Shown piece by piece: positions 31,990 through 40,860 of a DNA stretch of 44,180 nucleotides. Each line of letters begins with the position of its first letter. Position 1 is the stretch's first letter. A program made the translations under genes and the position numbers. A model generated the notes under the pieces. The model had not been told where the DNA came from, did not search any database, and saw only the letters and a program-made list of their open reading frames with translations. This DNA is from Candidatus Parcubacteria bacterium (GTDB lineage: Bacteria > Patescibacteriota > Minisyncoccia > JAHIHE01 > JAGLIN01): positions 1 to 44,180 of the forward strand of contig JAGLLA010000011.1 in the NCBI GenBank assembly GCA_023140775.1. Reading direction: 5' to 3'.

Positions 31990-34803
31990 ATGAATAAAAT
32001 AATCATCAAAGGTGCTCGAGAGCATAATTTGAAAAATATTGATCTTGAACTTCCACGTGATAAATTCATTGTTTTTACAGGTATATCGGGATCTGGAAAA
32101 TCTACGCTGGCTTTTGATACAATTTTTGCTGAAGGTCAGAGGAGATATCTAGAAAGTCTTTCAAGCTATGCTCGTCAGTTTCTGGGACAAATGGAAAAGC
32201 CTGATGTTGATCACATTGAAGGTCTTTCTCCGACGATTTCGATAAGTCAAAAAGCGACCTCCCATAATCCACGTTCCACGGTGGGAACAATCACGGAGAT
32301 CTATGATTATATGCGACTTTTTTTTGCAAAGATTGGAGTTCCACATTGTGTAAACTGTCAAAAACAAATTACTGCGATGACCGTGGAGCAAATGATTGAT
32401 AATATTTTAGATAAATTTGAAGGGAAAAAAATTAAAATTTTTTCTCCTATAGTTCGTGGCAAGAAAGGGGAGTATCTTCAGCTTCTGAATGATATTTACA
32501 AAAAGGGATATCACAAAGCGAGAATTGATGGAAAGCTCGTTGGCTTGGATGAGAAAATTGATTTGGCGCGATATAAGATACATCGGATCGATATTTTCAT
32601 TGATGAAATTGTGATTAACGAAGAAAATTTAAGTCGAATTTTTGAAGATGTTGAGCAGGCTGTGAACTTGTCCGATGGGTTAATGTCAGTTGTTTCTGGC
32701 AGAGATGAATTGATAATGAACAAAAAGCTGTCGTGTTACGATTGTGGAATTGCTTTTGTTGATATTGAACCTCGACTATTTTCTTTTAATAGTCCTTATG
32801 GGGCATGTCCTAATTGCAATGGTCTTGGCAATAAGATGGAAATTGATGCGAAACTTGTCATCCCTGATCACAACAAAACGATCAGTGAAGGAGGTGTTTT
32901 GCCTTGGAGTTATAAGTCGAACAATTATTATGGTTCGCTTTTGGATTCTATTGCGCAACAATTCCAGATTCCTTTGAACGTCAGATTAAAAGACATTCCC
33001 AAAGAAAAATTGGATATAATCTTATATGGCGGAAAGGAGGAGGAGCAGCTTGAAGTTCGATATTATACGAAAAAGGGAAGTAATGTCTTCCACTTGAAAT
33101 TTAACGGGCTTGTTAATGATCTGAAAAGAAGATATTTCAAAACTGATTCCTCGGCTGTCAGAAAAGAAATTGAAAAATATATGAGCATAAGTTCTTGTAA
33201 AACTTGTTTGGGGTCAAGATTAAAAACAGAAGCCCTGTCTGTCAAAGTTCATGGAAAGAATATTGCCGAAATTTCTGCTATGTCCATCAATCATTCTTTT
33301 GAATATTTCCGTAATCTGAAATTGAGCAAAAGAGAGGAGTTAACCGTAGGAAAGGTGGTTGTTGAAATTACAAATCGATTAGGTTTTTTGGTAGATGTTG
33401 GATTGAATTATTTGACGCTTGATCGAACAGGAACCACTTTGGCAGGAGGAGAGGCGCAAAGAATTCGCCTGGCATCGCAAATTGGCAGCGCTCTAGTGGG
33501 AGTTCTTTATGTCCTTGATGAGCCTTCAATTGGACTTCATGCCAGAGACAATAGGAAGCTTTTGGATACTTTGAAGCATTTGAGAGAGATCGGGAATACT
33601 TTGATCGTCATTGAACATGACGAGGAAACAATGAGAGAGGCAGACTATTTAGTTGATATTGGACCAGGAGCTGGAGCTCGCGGTGGAGAAATCGTTTTTG
33701 CTGGAAGTTACAGTGGAATTTTGAAGTGCAAAGATTCAATCACAGGACAATATCTTTCTGGAAAAAAGAAAATTGAAGTACCCAAAGTCAAAAGAAAAAT
33801 GGGCAAGAACTTTTTGACGGTTTACAAGGCGACGGAAAATAATTTGAAAAATATCGATGTGAGTTTTCCTCTGCGGTCTTTTGTTTGCGTGACGGGCGTT
33901 TCCGGAAGTGGAAAATCAAGTTTAGTAAATGAAGTTTTGTATAAATCACTAGCAAGAAAACTTCACCATTCTTTGCAAAAACCAGGAGCGCATCAAAAAA
34001 TTGAAGGAGTCGAAAACATTGACAAGATTATTCAAATTGATCAATCGGCGATTGGCAGAACTCCGCGCAGTAATCCAGCGACATACACGGGTCTTTTCAC
34101 GCCAATTAGAGAAATTTTCACATTAACAAAAGAGGCAAAGGCGCGGGGTTATCAGCCTGGTAGATTTAGCTTTAATGTTGCGGGTGGAAGATGTGAAGTT
34201 TGTAAAGGTGAAGGATTTATCAAAGTTGAAATGCAGTTTCTTCCCGATGTCTATCTGCCATGCGAGATTTGTGAGGGAAAAAGATATAATCAAGAAAGCT
34301 TGAAAATAAAATATAAGGGAAAAAATATTGCTGAGGTCTTGGAAATGACAGTGGAAGAAGCAGTAAATTTTTGGAAAGATGTTCCTCAGGTTTATGATGT
34401 CTTGAAAATATTAAAAGAAGTGGGATTGGGCTATATTCATCTTGGGCAAGCTGCCACAACGCTTTCCGGAGGAGAGGCGCAAAGAATCAAGCTGGCAGCT
34501 GAACTTTCCAGAAAAGCAACTGGTAGAACTTTGTATATTCTTGACGAGCCGACCACGGGTCTTCATTTTGATGATATAAAAAAGTTATTAGATGTTTTGA
34601 ATCGTCTTGTTGATGGCGGGAATACGGTCGTGGTCATTGAGCATAATTTGGATGTCATCAAGTCTGCTGATTATATCATTGATCTTGGTCCCGAAGGAGG
34701 AGAAGATGGTGGCAGAGTTGTTGTCACAGGGACCCCTGAAGAAGTGGTAAGACACAAGGAATCATTCACGGGTATTGCTTTGAAGGAGCTATTTAAAAAA
34801 TAA
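31990..34803 (+). CDS. uvrA: Excinuclease ABC subunit A
   Basis: A 937-residue protein of normal length. It has two ATPase modules with Walker [13 protein letters not shown] and [17 protein letters not shown] signatures [12 protein letters not shown] and [12 protein letters not shown], and Walker [11 protein letters not shown] and [10 protein letters not shown]. Zinc modules are CYDCG...CPNCNG and CEVCKGEGF...CEICEGKRY. UvrA dimers find bulky DNA lesions and load UvrB in nucleotide excision repair. uvrB and uvrC are not adjacent. Its stop codon coincides with the terminator of the opposing candidate RNA B. Confidence 0.98.
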   Translation: MNKIIIKGAREHNLKNIDLELPRDKFIVFTGISGSGKSTLAFDTIFAEGQRRYLESLSSYARQFLGQMEKPDVDHIEGLSPTISISQKATSHNPRSTVGTITEIYDYMRLFFAKIGVPHCVNCQKQITAMTVEQMIDNILDKFEGKKIKIFSPIVRGKKGEYLQLLNDIYKKGYHKARIDGKLVGLDEKIDLARYKIHRIDIFIDEIVINEENLSRIFEDVEQAVNLSDGLMSVVSGRDELIMNKKLSCYDCGIAFVDIEPRLFSFNSPYGACPNCNGLGNKMEIDAKLVIPDHNKTISEGGVLPWSYKSNNYYGSLLDSIAQQFQIPLNVRLKDIPKEKLDIILYGGKEEEQLEVRYYTKKGSNVFHLKFNGLVNDLKRRYFKTDSSAVRKEIEKYMSISSCKTCLGSRLKTEALSVKVHGKNIAEISAMSINHSFEYFRNLKLSKREELTVGKVVVEITNRLGFLVDVGLNYLTLDRTGTTLAGGEAQRIRLASQIGSALVGVLYVLDEPSIGLHARDNRKLLDTLKHLREIGNTLIVIEHDEETMREADYLVDIGPGAGARGGEIVFAGSYSGILKCKDSITGQYLSGKKKIEVPKVKRKMGKNFLTVYKATENNLKNIDVSFPLRSFVCVTGVSGSGKSSLVNEVLYKSLARKLHHSLQKPGAHQKIEGVENIDKIIQIDQSAIGRTPRSNPATYTGLFTPIREIFTLTKEAKARGYQPGRFSFNVAGGRCEVCKGEGFIKVEMQFLPDVYLPCEICEGKRYNQESLKIKYKGKNIAEVLEMTVEEAVNFWKDVPQVYDVLKILKEVGLGYIHLGQAATTLSGGEAQRIKLAAELSRKATGRTLYILDEPTTGLHFDDIKKLLDVLNRLVDGGNTVVVIEHNLDVIKSADYIIDLGPEGGEDGGRVVVTGTPEEVVRHKESFTGIALKELFKK

Positions 34804-34923
34804 AAAACAGCATAGATGCTGTAGCTTTAGAAGTGGAGGAAGTGGGAGGTGTTTGTTTGTGTAATTGTTTTGTATTACACCACCTCCCACTTTATTGTTT
34901 TTGTATGTCGAGTGCACTTATTA
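34802..34923 (-). ncRNA. Candidate structured RNA B (about 120 nt)
   Basis: On the minus strand TTGACA (34953-34958), a 17-base spacer ending TGA and TACTCT (34930-34935) predict a start near 34923. A perfect 12-pair stem, AAGTGGGAGGTG at 34840-34851 with its complement at 34881-34892, has an inner six-pair stem (34860-34865 with 34074-type partner at 34874-34879). A linker reading CCTCCACTTCTAAAG on the minus strand follows. A textbook terminator ends the unit: ACAGCAT/ATGCTGT at 34807-34822 with a T-run to 34802. No ORF is present. The unit ends exactly on the uvrA stop codon, so it is convergent with uvrA. Confidence 0.6.
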
Positions 34924-35007
34924 AGAATAAGAGTATCATAAATACAATATTTTGTCAAGAGCTAAAATTCAAACCATGAAATTTATCTGTTTATCCAGTT
35001 TTTAAAA

Positions 35008-35323
35008 ATAAAAAAACAGGCCTCTGCCTTTTTGTATGATGAAAAGTGGAAGAGTGGGCATTGCTTATTTTGTTAATAAGCTTAAAATTGTATTTTAAAA
35101 TACCCACTTTCCTTTGGTCAAAAGAGATAAATATAATTTGAAGGGAGAATAAGGTGATGTTATTTCAGGCATTAAATTTTCCTGAGTTTTGTAGCGAATC
35201 CGGCTAACTCACACCTCTCCTTTTCTCCTTCGTCTTTCCTCTTTTCTTCTTTACAGGGATCCCTCTGGATCCCTTCTTATTTGGCTAATCTGTGTTACCT
35301 TACAGCTGGCAACTTTGACTAGC
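35008..35323 (-). ncRNA. Candidate structured RNA C (about 315 nt)
   Basis: On the minus strand TTGACA (35353-35358), a 17-base spacer ending TGA and TACGTT (35330-35335) predict a start near 35323, exactly where a 5' hairpin begins. That hairpin pairs 35317-35323 with 35284-35290 and 35308-35313 with 35294-35299. Next comes an AGGGATC/GATCCCT hairpin (35255-35274), then a purine-rich tract complementary in part to a later pyrimidine tract. Near the 3' end is a three-way junction: AGTGGG/CCCACT (35053-35058 with 35103-35108) enclosing two seven-pair hairpins. The terminator with T-run is at 35008-35033. No long ORF. It lies just downstream of the prfA terminator. It does not fit tmRNA, RNase P, 6S or SRP RNA. 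Confidence 0.55.
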
Positions 35324-35407
35324 ATTAATAACGTATCATACATCAAATAACTTGTCAACCCTTTCGTTGTGGATAAAAAAACGAAATTTTATAATAATCT
35401 AAATATC

Positions 35408-35443
35408 AAAAAACTAGTCAATTTCTGAATTGACTAGTTTTTT
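35408..35443 (-). terminator. Strong intrinsic terminator after prfA
   Basis: AAAAAACTAGTCAATT and its complement enclose a four-base loop, giving a T-run on either strand. On the minus strand it ends the rpmE-prfA transcription unit 19 bases after the prfA stop. Confidence 0.9.
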
Positions 35444-35461
35444 TGAATATACGAATCTAAA

Positions 35462-36523
35462 TTATTTTTCTCTCAGCTCTTGTTCAGCTAGCGAAAGAGA
35501 ATCGATGATATTTTCAATATTTCCTTCGAGAACATTTTCAATTTCGTGCCAACTTTTTTTGATGCGGTGATCAGTAATTCGGTCTTGGGGAAAATTATAA
35601 GTCCTGATTTTTTCACTTCGGTCACCAGTTCCGATTTGACTTTTTCGTGCTCCGGATTCGGCTTTTTCTCTTTTTTCTTCTTCAATCGCCACAAGTCTAG
35701 AACGCAGAATTTGCATTGCTTTCGCCTTGTTTTTGAGTTGTGATTTTTCATCTTGACAGGAAACAACTAATCCACTTGGAGCATGAGTAATTCTGATGGC
35801 TGAGTCGGTGGTGTTGACGCTTTGCCCTCCTGGACCAGATGAACGGAAGACGTCAATTTTCAAATCTTCACTCTTGATCACTAAATCAGTTTCTTCAGCT
35901 TGAGGCAGTACGACAACTGTGACAGTTGAGGTGTGAATCCTTCCTTGTTTTTCGGTTTCTGGAGTTCTCTGGACTCGATGTACTCCACTTTCAAATTTCA
36001 TTTTTGAATAGACATCTTGACCGTTGATCTCGAAGATAATTTCCTTGAACCCGCCAACAGTGCTTCGATTTGAATTTAAGATGATTATTTTCCAACCATT
36101 CTGTTTTTCAACGAATTTTGCATACATCCGAAAAAGTTCACTGGCAAATAAACCAGCTTCGTCTCCACCAGCCCCGGCTCTAATTTCAACTATGACATCT
36201 TTTTCATCTTTTGGATCTTTTGGTATTATCAAAGATTTAATTTCTTTTTTAATCTCGGCAAGCTTTTTTTCTAGATATTCGTTTTCTTCACGGGCAAGTT
36301 CGATCAGCTCTTTGTCACTCTCTTCTTTAACAATTTGCTTATTTTCTTCAATTTCTTTTTCTGTCTTGAGATATTGTTCATATTCATCAACGATCTCTTT
36401 TAGCTTGCTCTGTTTTTTGCTAAGATCTTTGAATTTTTTTGCATCAAAAACAGCCTCATTACTACTGAGTTCTTTGGTAATTTGATCGTATTCTTTTTTT
36501 ATTATTTCCAGCTTATTTTTCAT
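35462..36523 (-). CDS. prfA: Peptide chain release factor 1
   Basis: A 353-residue protein. The GGQ peptidyl-hydrolysis motif is in [17 protein letters not shown], the codon-recognition P-x-T motif is in [17 protein letters not shown] (PET rather than the common PAT/PVT), and the C-terminal [14 protein letters not shown] is as expected. The N-terminal helical domain is complete. It reads UAA and UAG. rpmE lies directly upstream on the same strand, a frequent bacterial pairing. The methyltransferase gene prmC, often next to prfA, is not here. Confidence 0.97.
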   Translation of the reverse strand: MKNKLEIIKKEYDQITKELSSNEAVFDAKKFKDLSKKQSKLKEIVDEYEQYLKTEKEIEENKQIVKEESDKELIELAREENEYLEKKLAEIKKEIKSLIIPKDPKDEKDVIVEIRAGAGGDEAGLFASELFRMYAKFVEKQNGWKIIILNSNRSTVGGFKEIIFEINGQDVYSKMKFESGVHRVQRTPETEKQGRIHTSTVTVVVLPQAEETDLVIKSEDLKIDVFRSSGPGGQSVNTTDSAIRITHAPSGLVVSCQDEKSQLKNKAKAMQILRSRLVAIEEEKREKAESGARKSQIGTGDRSEKIRTYNFPQDRITDHRIKKSWHEIENVLEGNIENIIDSLSLAEQELREK

Positions 36524-36537
36524 GTTTTTATATATGA

Positions 36538-36587
36538 AATGACCCTATTTTTCCTATATGAATAATATAAGTAAAATAGGGTCATTT
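36538..36587 (-). promoter_or_regulatory. 15-base-pair hairpin between rpmE and prfA
   Basis: AAATGACCCTATTTT (36538-36552) is perfectly complementary to 36573-36587. On the minus strand no U-tract follows, so it is more likely an attenuator, processing site or stabilising stem between rpmE and prfA than an efficient terminator. Confidence 0.6.
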
Positions 36588-36597
36588 ATGATTACGG

Positions 36598-36894
36598 TTA
36601 TTTTTCAGTTTTGGCATCTTCGATCTTTTGCTTGGCTTCAATTTTCTTCTTTGATTTTTCTTCTCGTTTTGTCGCTTTTGACCTGAGGGAATCTTTCTTT
36701 TGCTCTTCCATCTTTTTGAATCTCTCAACTCTTCCTGTAGAATCAACAATTTTTTGTTTTCCAGTATAAACAGGATGACATGAGCCACACACTTCAATGC
36801 TTATGGTTGCGATGGTCGATTTGGTCGTAAAAGCATTTCCACAAACACATTTGACGTTACATTCTTCATACTTTGGATGTATATCTTTTTTCAT
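36598..36894 (-). CDS. rpmE: 50S ribosomal protein L31 with long basic C-terminal extension
   Basis: A 98-residue protein. The L31 core (about 1-66) reads [20 protein letters not shown], then [14 protein letters not shown] and [11 protein letters not shown], and it keeps the zinc cysteines (C+ form). The last about 30 residues are a Lys/Glu-rich charged helix absent from typical 66-70 residue L31. Charged tails of this kind occur in several Patescibacteria ribosomal proteins. It is the first gene of the minus-strand unit with prfA. Confidence 0.95.
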   Translation of the reverse strand: MKKDIHPKYEECNVKCVCGNAFTTKSTIATISIEVCGSCHPVYTGKQKIVDSTGRVERFKKMEEQKKDSLRSKATKREEKSKKKIEAKQKIEDAKTEK

Positions 36895-36929
36895 ACTTTA
36901 TTTTTGAAATATAATTAAATTCACATTTT

Positions 36930-37440
36930 TTAAATGCAAGCAAATTCTAACAGATATTTTTCATTTTGGCAAGTACTTGCGAAAATATTAATGAAAACCC
37001 TAAGTATACAATAGATTGAGTGATTCATTTGAATAGCTCGCAAGTTCAAATACTTTGGTATTATTCGCTTTGATGAACTGTCATTTGTATGATTTATGTA
37101 ACAGGTGACATTGGGTGCGCTTAAAAAAAGCACTTTTAATTTGTTTGCAATTTTATCAATGATCTTAATTTCCGCATCTTCTGCTGTTTTAGGTTTATTC
37201 CGTAAAGATCGGTCACTTCGACAATAATCTTATTTGCAACATTTCTTTCAAGCAATTCTTTTGGAAATAAAATTATTATTTTTCTTGGGTCGGTCTTCAA
37301 TTCTTTGATATATAAATTTCTGTCTTCAGCTTGGTCGCAATTTCATGAAGCGCTCTTTTGATGTATTCGGTACTCTCTGTAGTTTGATGATTTACAGCGC
37401 ATTCGTTTCTTGTTCGTCTTTCTTTTGTGATTGATATCAT
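36930..37440 (-). pseudogene. Frameshifted remnant of an unidentified gene
   Basis: Three minus-strand frames link end to end. From ATG 37440 comes MISITKERRTRNECAVNHQT... to ALHEIATKLK. A shift then leads to AEDRNLYIKELKTDPRKII and ILFPKELLERNVANKIIV. A second shift leads to PKTAEDAEIKIIDKIANKLK and on to a stop near 36930. The middle parts have normal protein composition, while the last 60 residues look non-coding. A gene broken by two frameshifts is more likely than three small genes. I do not recognise the family. The rest of 36895-37527 shows nothing else. Confidence 0.4.
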
Positions 37441-37527
37441 ATATGAAGTGTATAATACAATTTACGTAACTTTTTTTGATGTGTTATTTAATTCATTTTT
37501 GCTTTGAATATTGTTAAATCGTACCGT

Positions 37528-37556
37528 TTGACTTACCGAGTTAAAAGTTGTATTCT
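37528..37556 (+). promoter_or_regulatory. Predicted lepB promoter
   Basis: TTGACT at 37528-37533, a 17-base spacer and TATTCT at 37551-37556, 32 bases before the ATG. Confidence 0.6.
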
Positions 37557-37588
37557 TAAGTAAATTAAATGATAAATAAAATATAATA

Positions 37589-38191
37589 ATGACTGATAGT
37601 AATATAGACTCAAATGGTAAACGATCTGAGTTAGATTTTTTATCTGAAGTAAAAAGTTTTTCATTCGAAACAATTAAAATTGTGATTATAAGTTTAATTG
37701 TTATAATTGGAATTAGGTCTTTTGTAATGCAACCATTTTTTGTGAGTGGGCAAAGTATGGAGCCTAATTTTCATGATGGAGACTATCTAATCGTGGACGA
37801 ACTAAGTTATAAGTTTGGAGATCCGAGTCGTGGAGATATAATTATTTTTCATTATCCAAATGATGTAAGACTATTTTATATAAAAAGGATAATTGGTCTT
37901 CCGGGTGAAAAAATCGAGATCACGAACAATATTATAACGATATTTAATTCTGAAAATCCGGAGGGTATGAAGCTTGATGAAGATCTTTACATACCATCTG
38001 ACAAAATTATTTTACGAGATTATGTTAAGGAGTTGAAAAATGATGAATATTATGTTTTAGGAGATAATCGGGTAGCAAGCGCAGATTCTCGAGTTTGGGG
38101 AGTGTTGAAGAAGAATTTTATAGTTGGACGCGCTTGGATACGAGCTTGGCCATTTGACAGTATTTCGGTTTTTGAAAAAATCGAATATTAG
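37589..38191 (+). CDS. lepB: Signal peptidase I
   Basis: A 200-residue type I signal peptidase with one N-terminal membrane helix (about 28-47). The catalytic Ser is in VSGQSMEPNFHDGDYLIVDE and the catalytic Lys in YIKRIIGLPGEKIEI. Box E is YVLGDNRVASADSRVWG. It would mature the many exported proteins encoded at 197-6917 and 18367-22239. A flavoprotein gene follows 39 bases downstream. Confidence 0.95.
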   Translation: MTDSNIDSNGKRSELDFLSEVKSFSFETIKIVIISLIVIIGIRSFVMQPFFVSGQSMEPNFHDGDYLIVDELSYKFGDPSRGDIIIFHYPNDVRLFYIKRIIGLPGEKIEITNNIITIFNSENPEGMKLDEDLYIPSDKIILRDYVKELKNDEYYVLGDNRVASADSRVWGVLKKNFIVGRAWIRAWPFDSISVFEKIEY

Positions 38192-38230
38192 AGCGGTGCT
38201 GTCGTTATCATAAAAAATAACAATAAAATA

Positions 38231-38770
38231 ATGAAAATAGTTGCAATTAGTGGCAGTCCAAGAAAAGGGAATACCGAATTTATGTTAAAAAGAATTTTAA
38301 CTCAGGCAGAAAAAAGTGAAGTTAGTACTGCGTTGATTTTACTTCGGAATAAGAGAATTGAGTTTTGCGATGGTTGCCTGTCTTGTGATTCTTCTTTTAT
38401 CTGCAGAAAAAGAGATGATATGCAAATGATATATTCAAAACTAGAAGATGCAGACCTTATTATTTTGGGAAGTCCGACATATTTTGATAATGTGACTGGA
38501 ATGATGAAAAACTTTATTGACAGACTGAATATATATAATGTAAATAAAAAACTAAAAGGTAAAAAAATTATTATTGTTAATGTCGGTCAAGATGTTTCAG
38601 TTATTAGTAATAAAGTCGTAAAATATTTTGAATTATTATCTGAATGTCTTGAAAGTGTTGTGATAGGAGACTTAAGCTTAATTGCGAAAGAAGATCAAGA
38701 TATCGAAAACGATCCTGAACGGATAATGAAGATCGATGAGTTTGTCAAGAGCATATTAGGTCAAAATTAA
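38231..38770 (+). CDS. Iron-sulfur flavoprotein (NADPH-dependent FMN reductase fold)
   Basis: A 179-residue protein. The flavodoxin-like FMN loop is GSPRKGNTEFML, and GSPTYFDNVTGMMKNFIDR is typical of the FMN-reductase family. The compact cysteine cluster CDGCLSCDSSFIC (C-x2-C-x2-C-x5-C) matches the [4Fe-4S] motif of iron-sulfur flavoproteins known mostly from anaerobes. It likely shuttles electrons between a reduced carrier and FMN; the physiological partner is unknown. It fits an anaerobic or fermentative life together with the porA gene. Confidence 0.8.
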   Translation: MKIVAISGSPRKGNTEFMLKRILTQAEKSEVSTALILLRNKRIEFCDGCLSCDSSFICRKRDDMQMIYSKLEDADLIILGSPTYFDNVTGMMKNFIDRLNIYNVNKKLKGKKIIIVNVGQDVSVISNKVVKYFELLSECLESVVIGDLSLIAKEDQDIENDPERIMKIDEFVKSILGQN

Positions 38771-38792
38771 TTATTAATTTATAATAAAAGTT

Positions 38793-40118
38793 ATGCCAAG
38801 AGTAAAAAAGGAGATTCAAGAAGTAAAAAAAAGAAGAAGAAAAAAAATGACTTCAGTTCAAACGGTAAAAGGAATGAAAGACATCTTGCCCCCCGAACAA
38901 CTTCTTTGGGATCATGTCTTGGAAAATGGTAGAAAATTATGTAAAAACTTCGGTTTTGGAAAGATTGAAACTCCTATCCTGGAAAGAACTGAACTGTTTC
39001 AAAGAGGAGTTGGAGACAATACTGATATAGTCGAAAAAGAAATGTTCTCGTTTGAAACTCAGGGAAAAGATACGGTTTCTTTGAGGCCTGAAGGTACGGC
39101 GGGGTTAGTCAGAGCATATATTGAAAATGGAATGAGCAGGTGGTCGCAGCCCGTAAAACTATATTATGAAGGTCAAATGTTTCGATATGAAAAACCACAG
39201 GCGGGAAGATATAGGCAATTTCATCAGTTTGGATTTGAAATATTTGGAGATGAGAGTGCGGCAATAGATGCTCAGGTAATATATTTAGCCTGGAAGATCT
39301 TTCAAAAAATTGGAATCAAAGATATAAGTATCCAGATCAATAGTATCGGTTGTACGGAATGTAGGTCAAGTTACAAGAAATTACTTCAAGACTATTATGA
39401 AATGAAAATAAATAAATTGTGTATGGATTGCAAAAGAAGGCTTAACACTAATCCGCTGCGACTTTTGGACTGTAAGGAAGAAAAATGCATGCAGGTTGCA
39501 ACATCTGCTCCGCAAATAATTGATCATTTATGTGTAACTTGTCATGATCATTTTAAAAACGTTTTAGAATTTTTAGATGAGATCGAGATAACTTATGTGC
39601 TAAATTCAAGACTAGTAAGGGGATTGGATTATTATTCAAAAACGGTTTTTGAAGTATGGGAAAATAATTCTGAGGGTCAGCAGTCTTCTCTTGGCGGCGG
39701 TGGAAGATATGATGGTTTGGTGGAAATGCTGGGAGGAGATGAAACTCCTGCAGTTGGATTTTCGTTTGGTGTCGAGAGAACAATAGAGAGCTTGCTTGGA
39801 AAAGGAATTCAACTAAATCATAATATTAAGAAAGAAGTTTTTCTTGTCCAATTAGGAGATAAGGCAAGAAAAAAAATATTAAGACTTTTTGATAAGTTGA
39901 TAGACGCTAATATTGTAGCCGGTGAATCTTTGGGTAGAGATAGTATTAAATCTCAATTAAGAATGGCAAATAAGTTCAATTCGAAACTCGCCTTGATCAT
40001 TGGTCAGAAAGAGGCATTAGACGGCACAGTTATTATTAGGGATATGGAAAGTGGAATGCAAGAAGTTGTTGTCATGGATAACGTTGTTGAAGAAGTGAAA
40101 AAAAGATTAAAGAAATAA
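38793..40118 (+). CDS. hisS: Histidyl-tRNA synthetase
   Basis: A 441-residue class II synthetase. Motif 2 is FRYEKPQAGRYRQFHQFGFEIFG, the histidine-specific motif is LVRGLDYYSKTVFEVW and motif 3 is AVGFSFGVER; the C-terminal anticodon domain is present. The normal family start corresponds to an internal ATG at 38847 (TSVQTVKGMKDILPPEQ). The longer start adds 18 strongly basic residues. TATAAT at 38780-38785 lies seven bases before the ATG at 38793, so a leaderless mRNA from that ATG is plausible and favours the longer form. Confidence 0.95.
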   Translation: MPRVKKEIQEVKKRRRKKMTSVQTVKGMKDILPPEQLLWDHVLENGRKLCKNFGFGKIETPILERTELFQRGVGDNTDIVEKEMFSFETQGKDTVSLRPEGTAGLVRAYIENGMSRWSQPVKLYYEGQMFRYEKPQAGRYRQFHQFGFEIFGDESAAIDAQVIYLAWKIFQKIGIKDISIQINSIGCTECRSSYKKLLQDYYEMKINKLCMDCKRRLNTNPLRLLDCKEEKCMQVATSAPQIIDHLCVTCHDHFKNVLEFLDEIEITYVLNSRLVRGLDYYSKTVFEVWENNSEGQQSSLGGGGRYDGLVEMLGGDETPAVGFSFGVERTIESLLGKGIQLNHNIKKEVFLVQLGDKARKKILRLFDKLIDANIVAGESLGRDSIKSQLRMANKFNSKLALIIGQKEALDGTVIIRDMESGMQEVVVMDNVVEEVKKRLKK

Positions 40119-40133
40119 AGTAAGTAAATAATT

Positions 40134-40463
40134 ATGGCTTGCGTCTTTTGTAAAATTATAAATAAGGAGATTTCAACTGATATTATTTTTGAAAATGATA
40201 ATGTTGTTGCGTTCAATGATATAAATCCAATTGCACCAGTTCATGTTCTTGTGATACCGAAAAGACACATAGGCTCTGTTATCGATATTGAAAATGAAGA
40301 TGTAAATTTGATGGGTGAGTTGATCTTTGTGGCCAAGAAAATTGCCGATAATCTTAACATTTCACAAAAGGGATACAAGCTTCTTCTCAGAGTTGGAAAG
40401 GATGGAGGACAGGAGATTCAGCATATTCATTTGCATCTGATAGGCGGGAAAAAGCTTGATTAA
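40134..40463 (+). CDS. HIT-family hydrolase
   Basis: A 109-residue histidine-triad protein. It has CVFCKIINKEISTDII at the N-terminus, PVHVLVIPKRHIGS in the middle, and the triad IQHIHLHLIGGKK at the C-terminus. It is of the Hint/HinT type, which removes AMP-linked groups such as aminoacyl-adenylates. It lies 16 bases after hisS, probably on the same transcript. Confidence 0.93.
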   Translation: MACVFCKIINKEISTDIIFENDNVVAFNDINPIAPVHVLVIPKRHIGSVIDIENEDVNLMGELIFVAKKIADNLNISQKGYKLLLRVGKDGGQEIQHIHLHLIGGKKLD

Positions 40464-40512
40464 GTTACAATAGTCAGTGTTATATCTGGATATGCATTTT
40501 AGTTAGATTTCC

Positions 40513-40540
40513 TTGCTAAATTATTTTTTTGTGTTATACT
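40513..40540 (+). promoter_or_regulatory. Predicted rpsU promoter
   Basis: TTGCTA at 40513-40518, a 16-base spacer and TATACT at 40535-40540. The leader carries GAAAGTGAGAGTG before the ATG. Confidence 0.5.
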
Positions 40541-40597
40541 GATTTTGGATGGTTTTTAGAATTAATTAAAATAAATAGAAAGTGAGAGTGATAAAAG

Positions 40598-40843
40598 ATG
40601 ATAGAAGTTAAGAAAAAAGACAATGAAAGTATTGGAAGTCTTTTAAGGAGATTTTCGAAAAAAGTTCAACAAAGTGGTCTTCTCATACAAGCAAGAAGTT
40701 CAAGATTTAAAGATAAGAATCAAAGCAGGTCAGAAAGAAGAAAGAGCGCCTTACGAAGAAATGAAATCGTTACTGAAAAGGAAAAGTTACGAAAACTGGG
40801 TAAGCTGGAAGATGATTATCGTACAAATTATCGTACAAATTAA
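40598..40843 (+). CDS. rpsU: 30S ribosomal protein S21
   Basis: An 81-residue protein. The S21 signature is DNESIGSLLRRFSKKVQQSGLL, followed by a basic helix rich in Arg/Lys/Ser (SRFKDKNQSRSERRKSALRR). The C-terminus ends DDYRTNYRTN, encoded by a 12-base tandem duplication (TATCGTACAAAT twice). It sits before yqeY, a frequent bacterial pairing. Confidence 0.93.
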   Translation: MIEVKKKDNESIGSLLRRFSKKVQQSGLLIQARSSRFKDKNQSRSERRKSALRRNEIVTEKEKLRKLGKLEDDYRTNYRTN

Positions 40844-40860
40844 TTTTGTTTAATATCGTA

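Noticed and set aside
35008-35323. tmRNA, RNase P RNA or 6S RNA at candidate RNA C
   Set aside because: There is no tRNA-like ends or tag frame, no full RNase P conserved regions (only a partial GAGGAAAG resemblance), and the fold is not the long open-bubble stem of 6S RNA.
36024-36485. 153-codon plus-strand ORF opposite prfA
   Set aside because: Ser/Phe/Leu-rich antisense shadow of the well-supported prfA gene.
36930-37133. 67-codon minus-strand ORF as an independent gene
   Set aside because: It continues in frame from a longer remnant without its own start signal. Its Cys/Asn/Ser/Ile-rich content looks like translated non-coding DNA, so it is treated as the end of a pseudogene.
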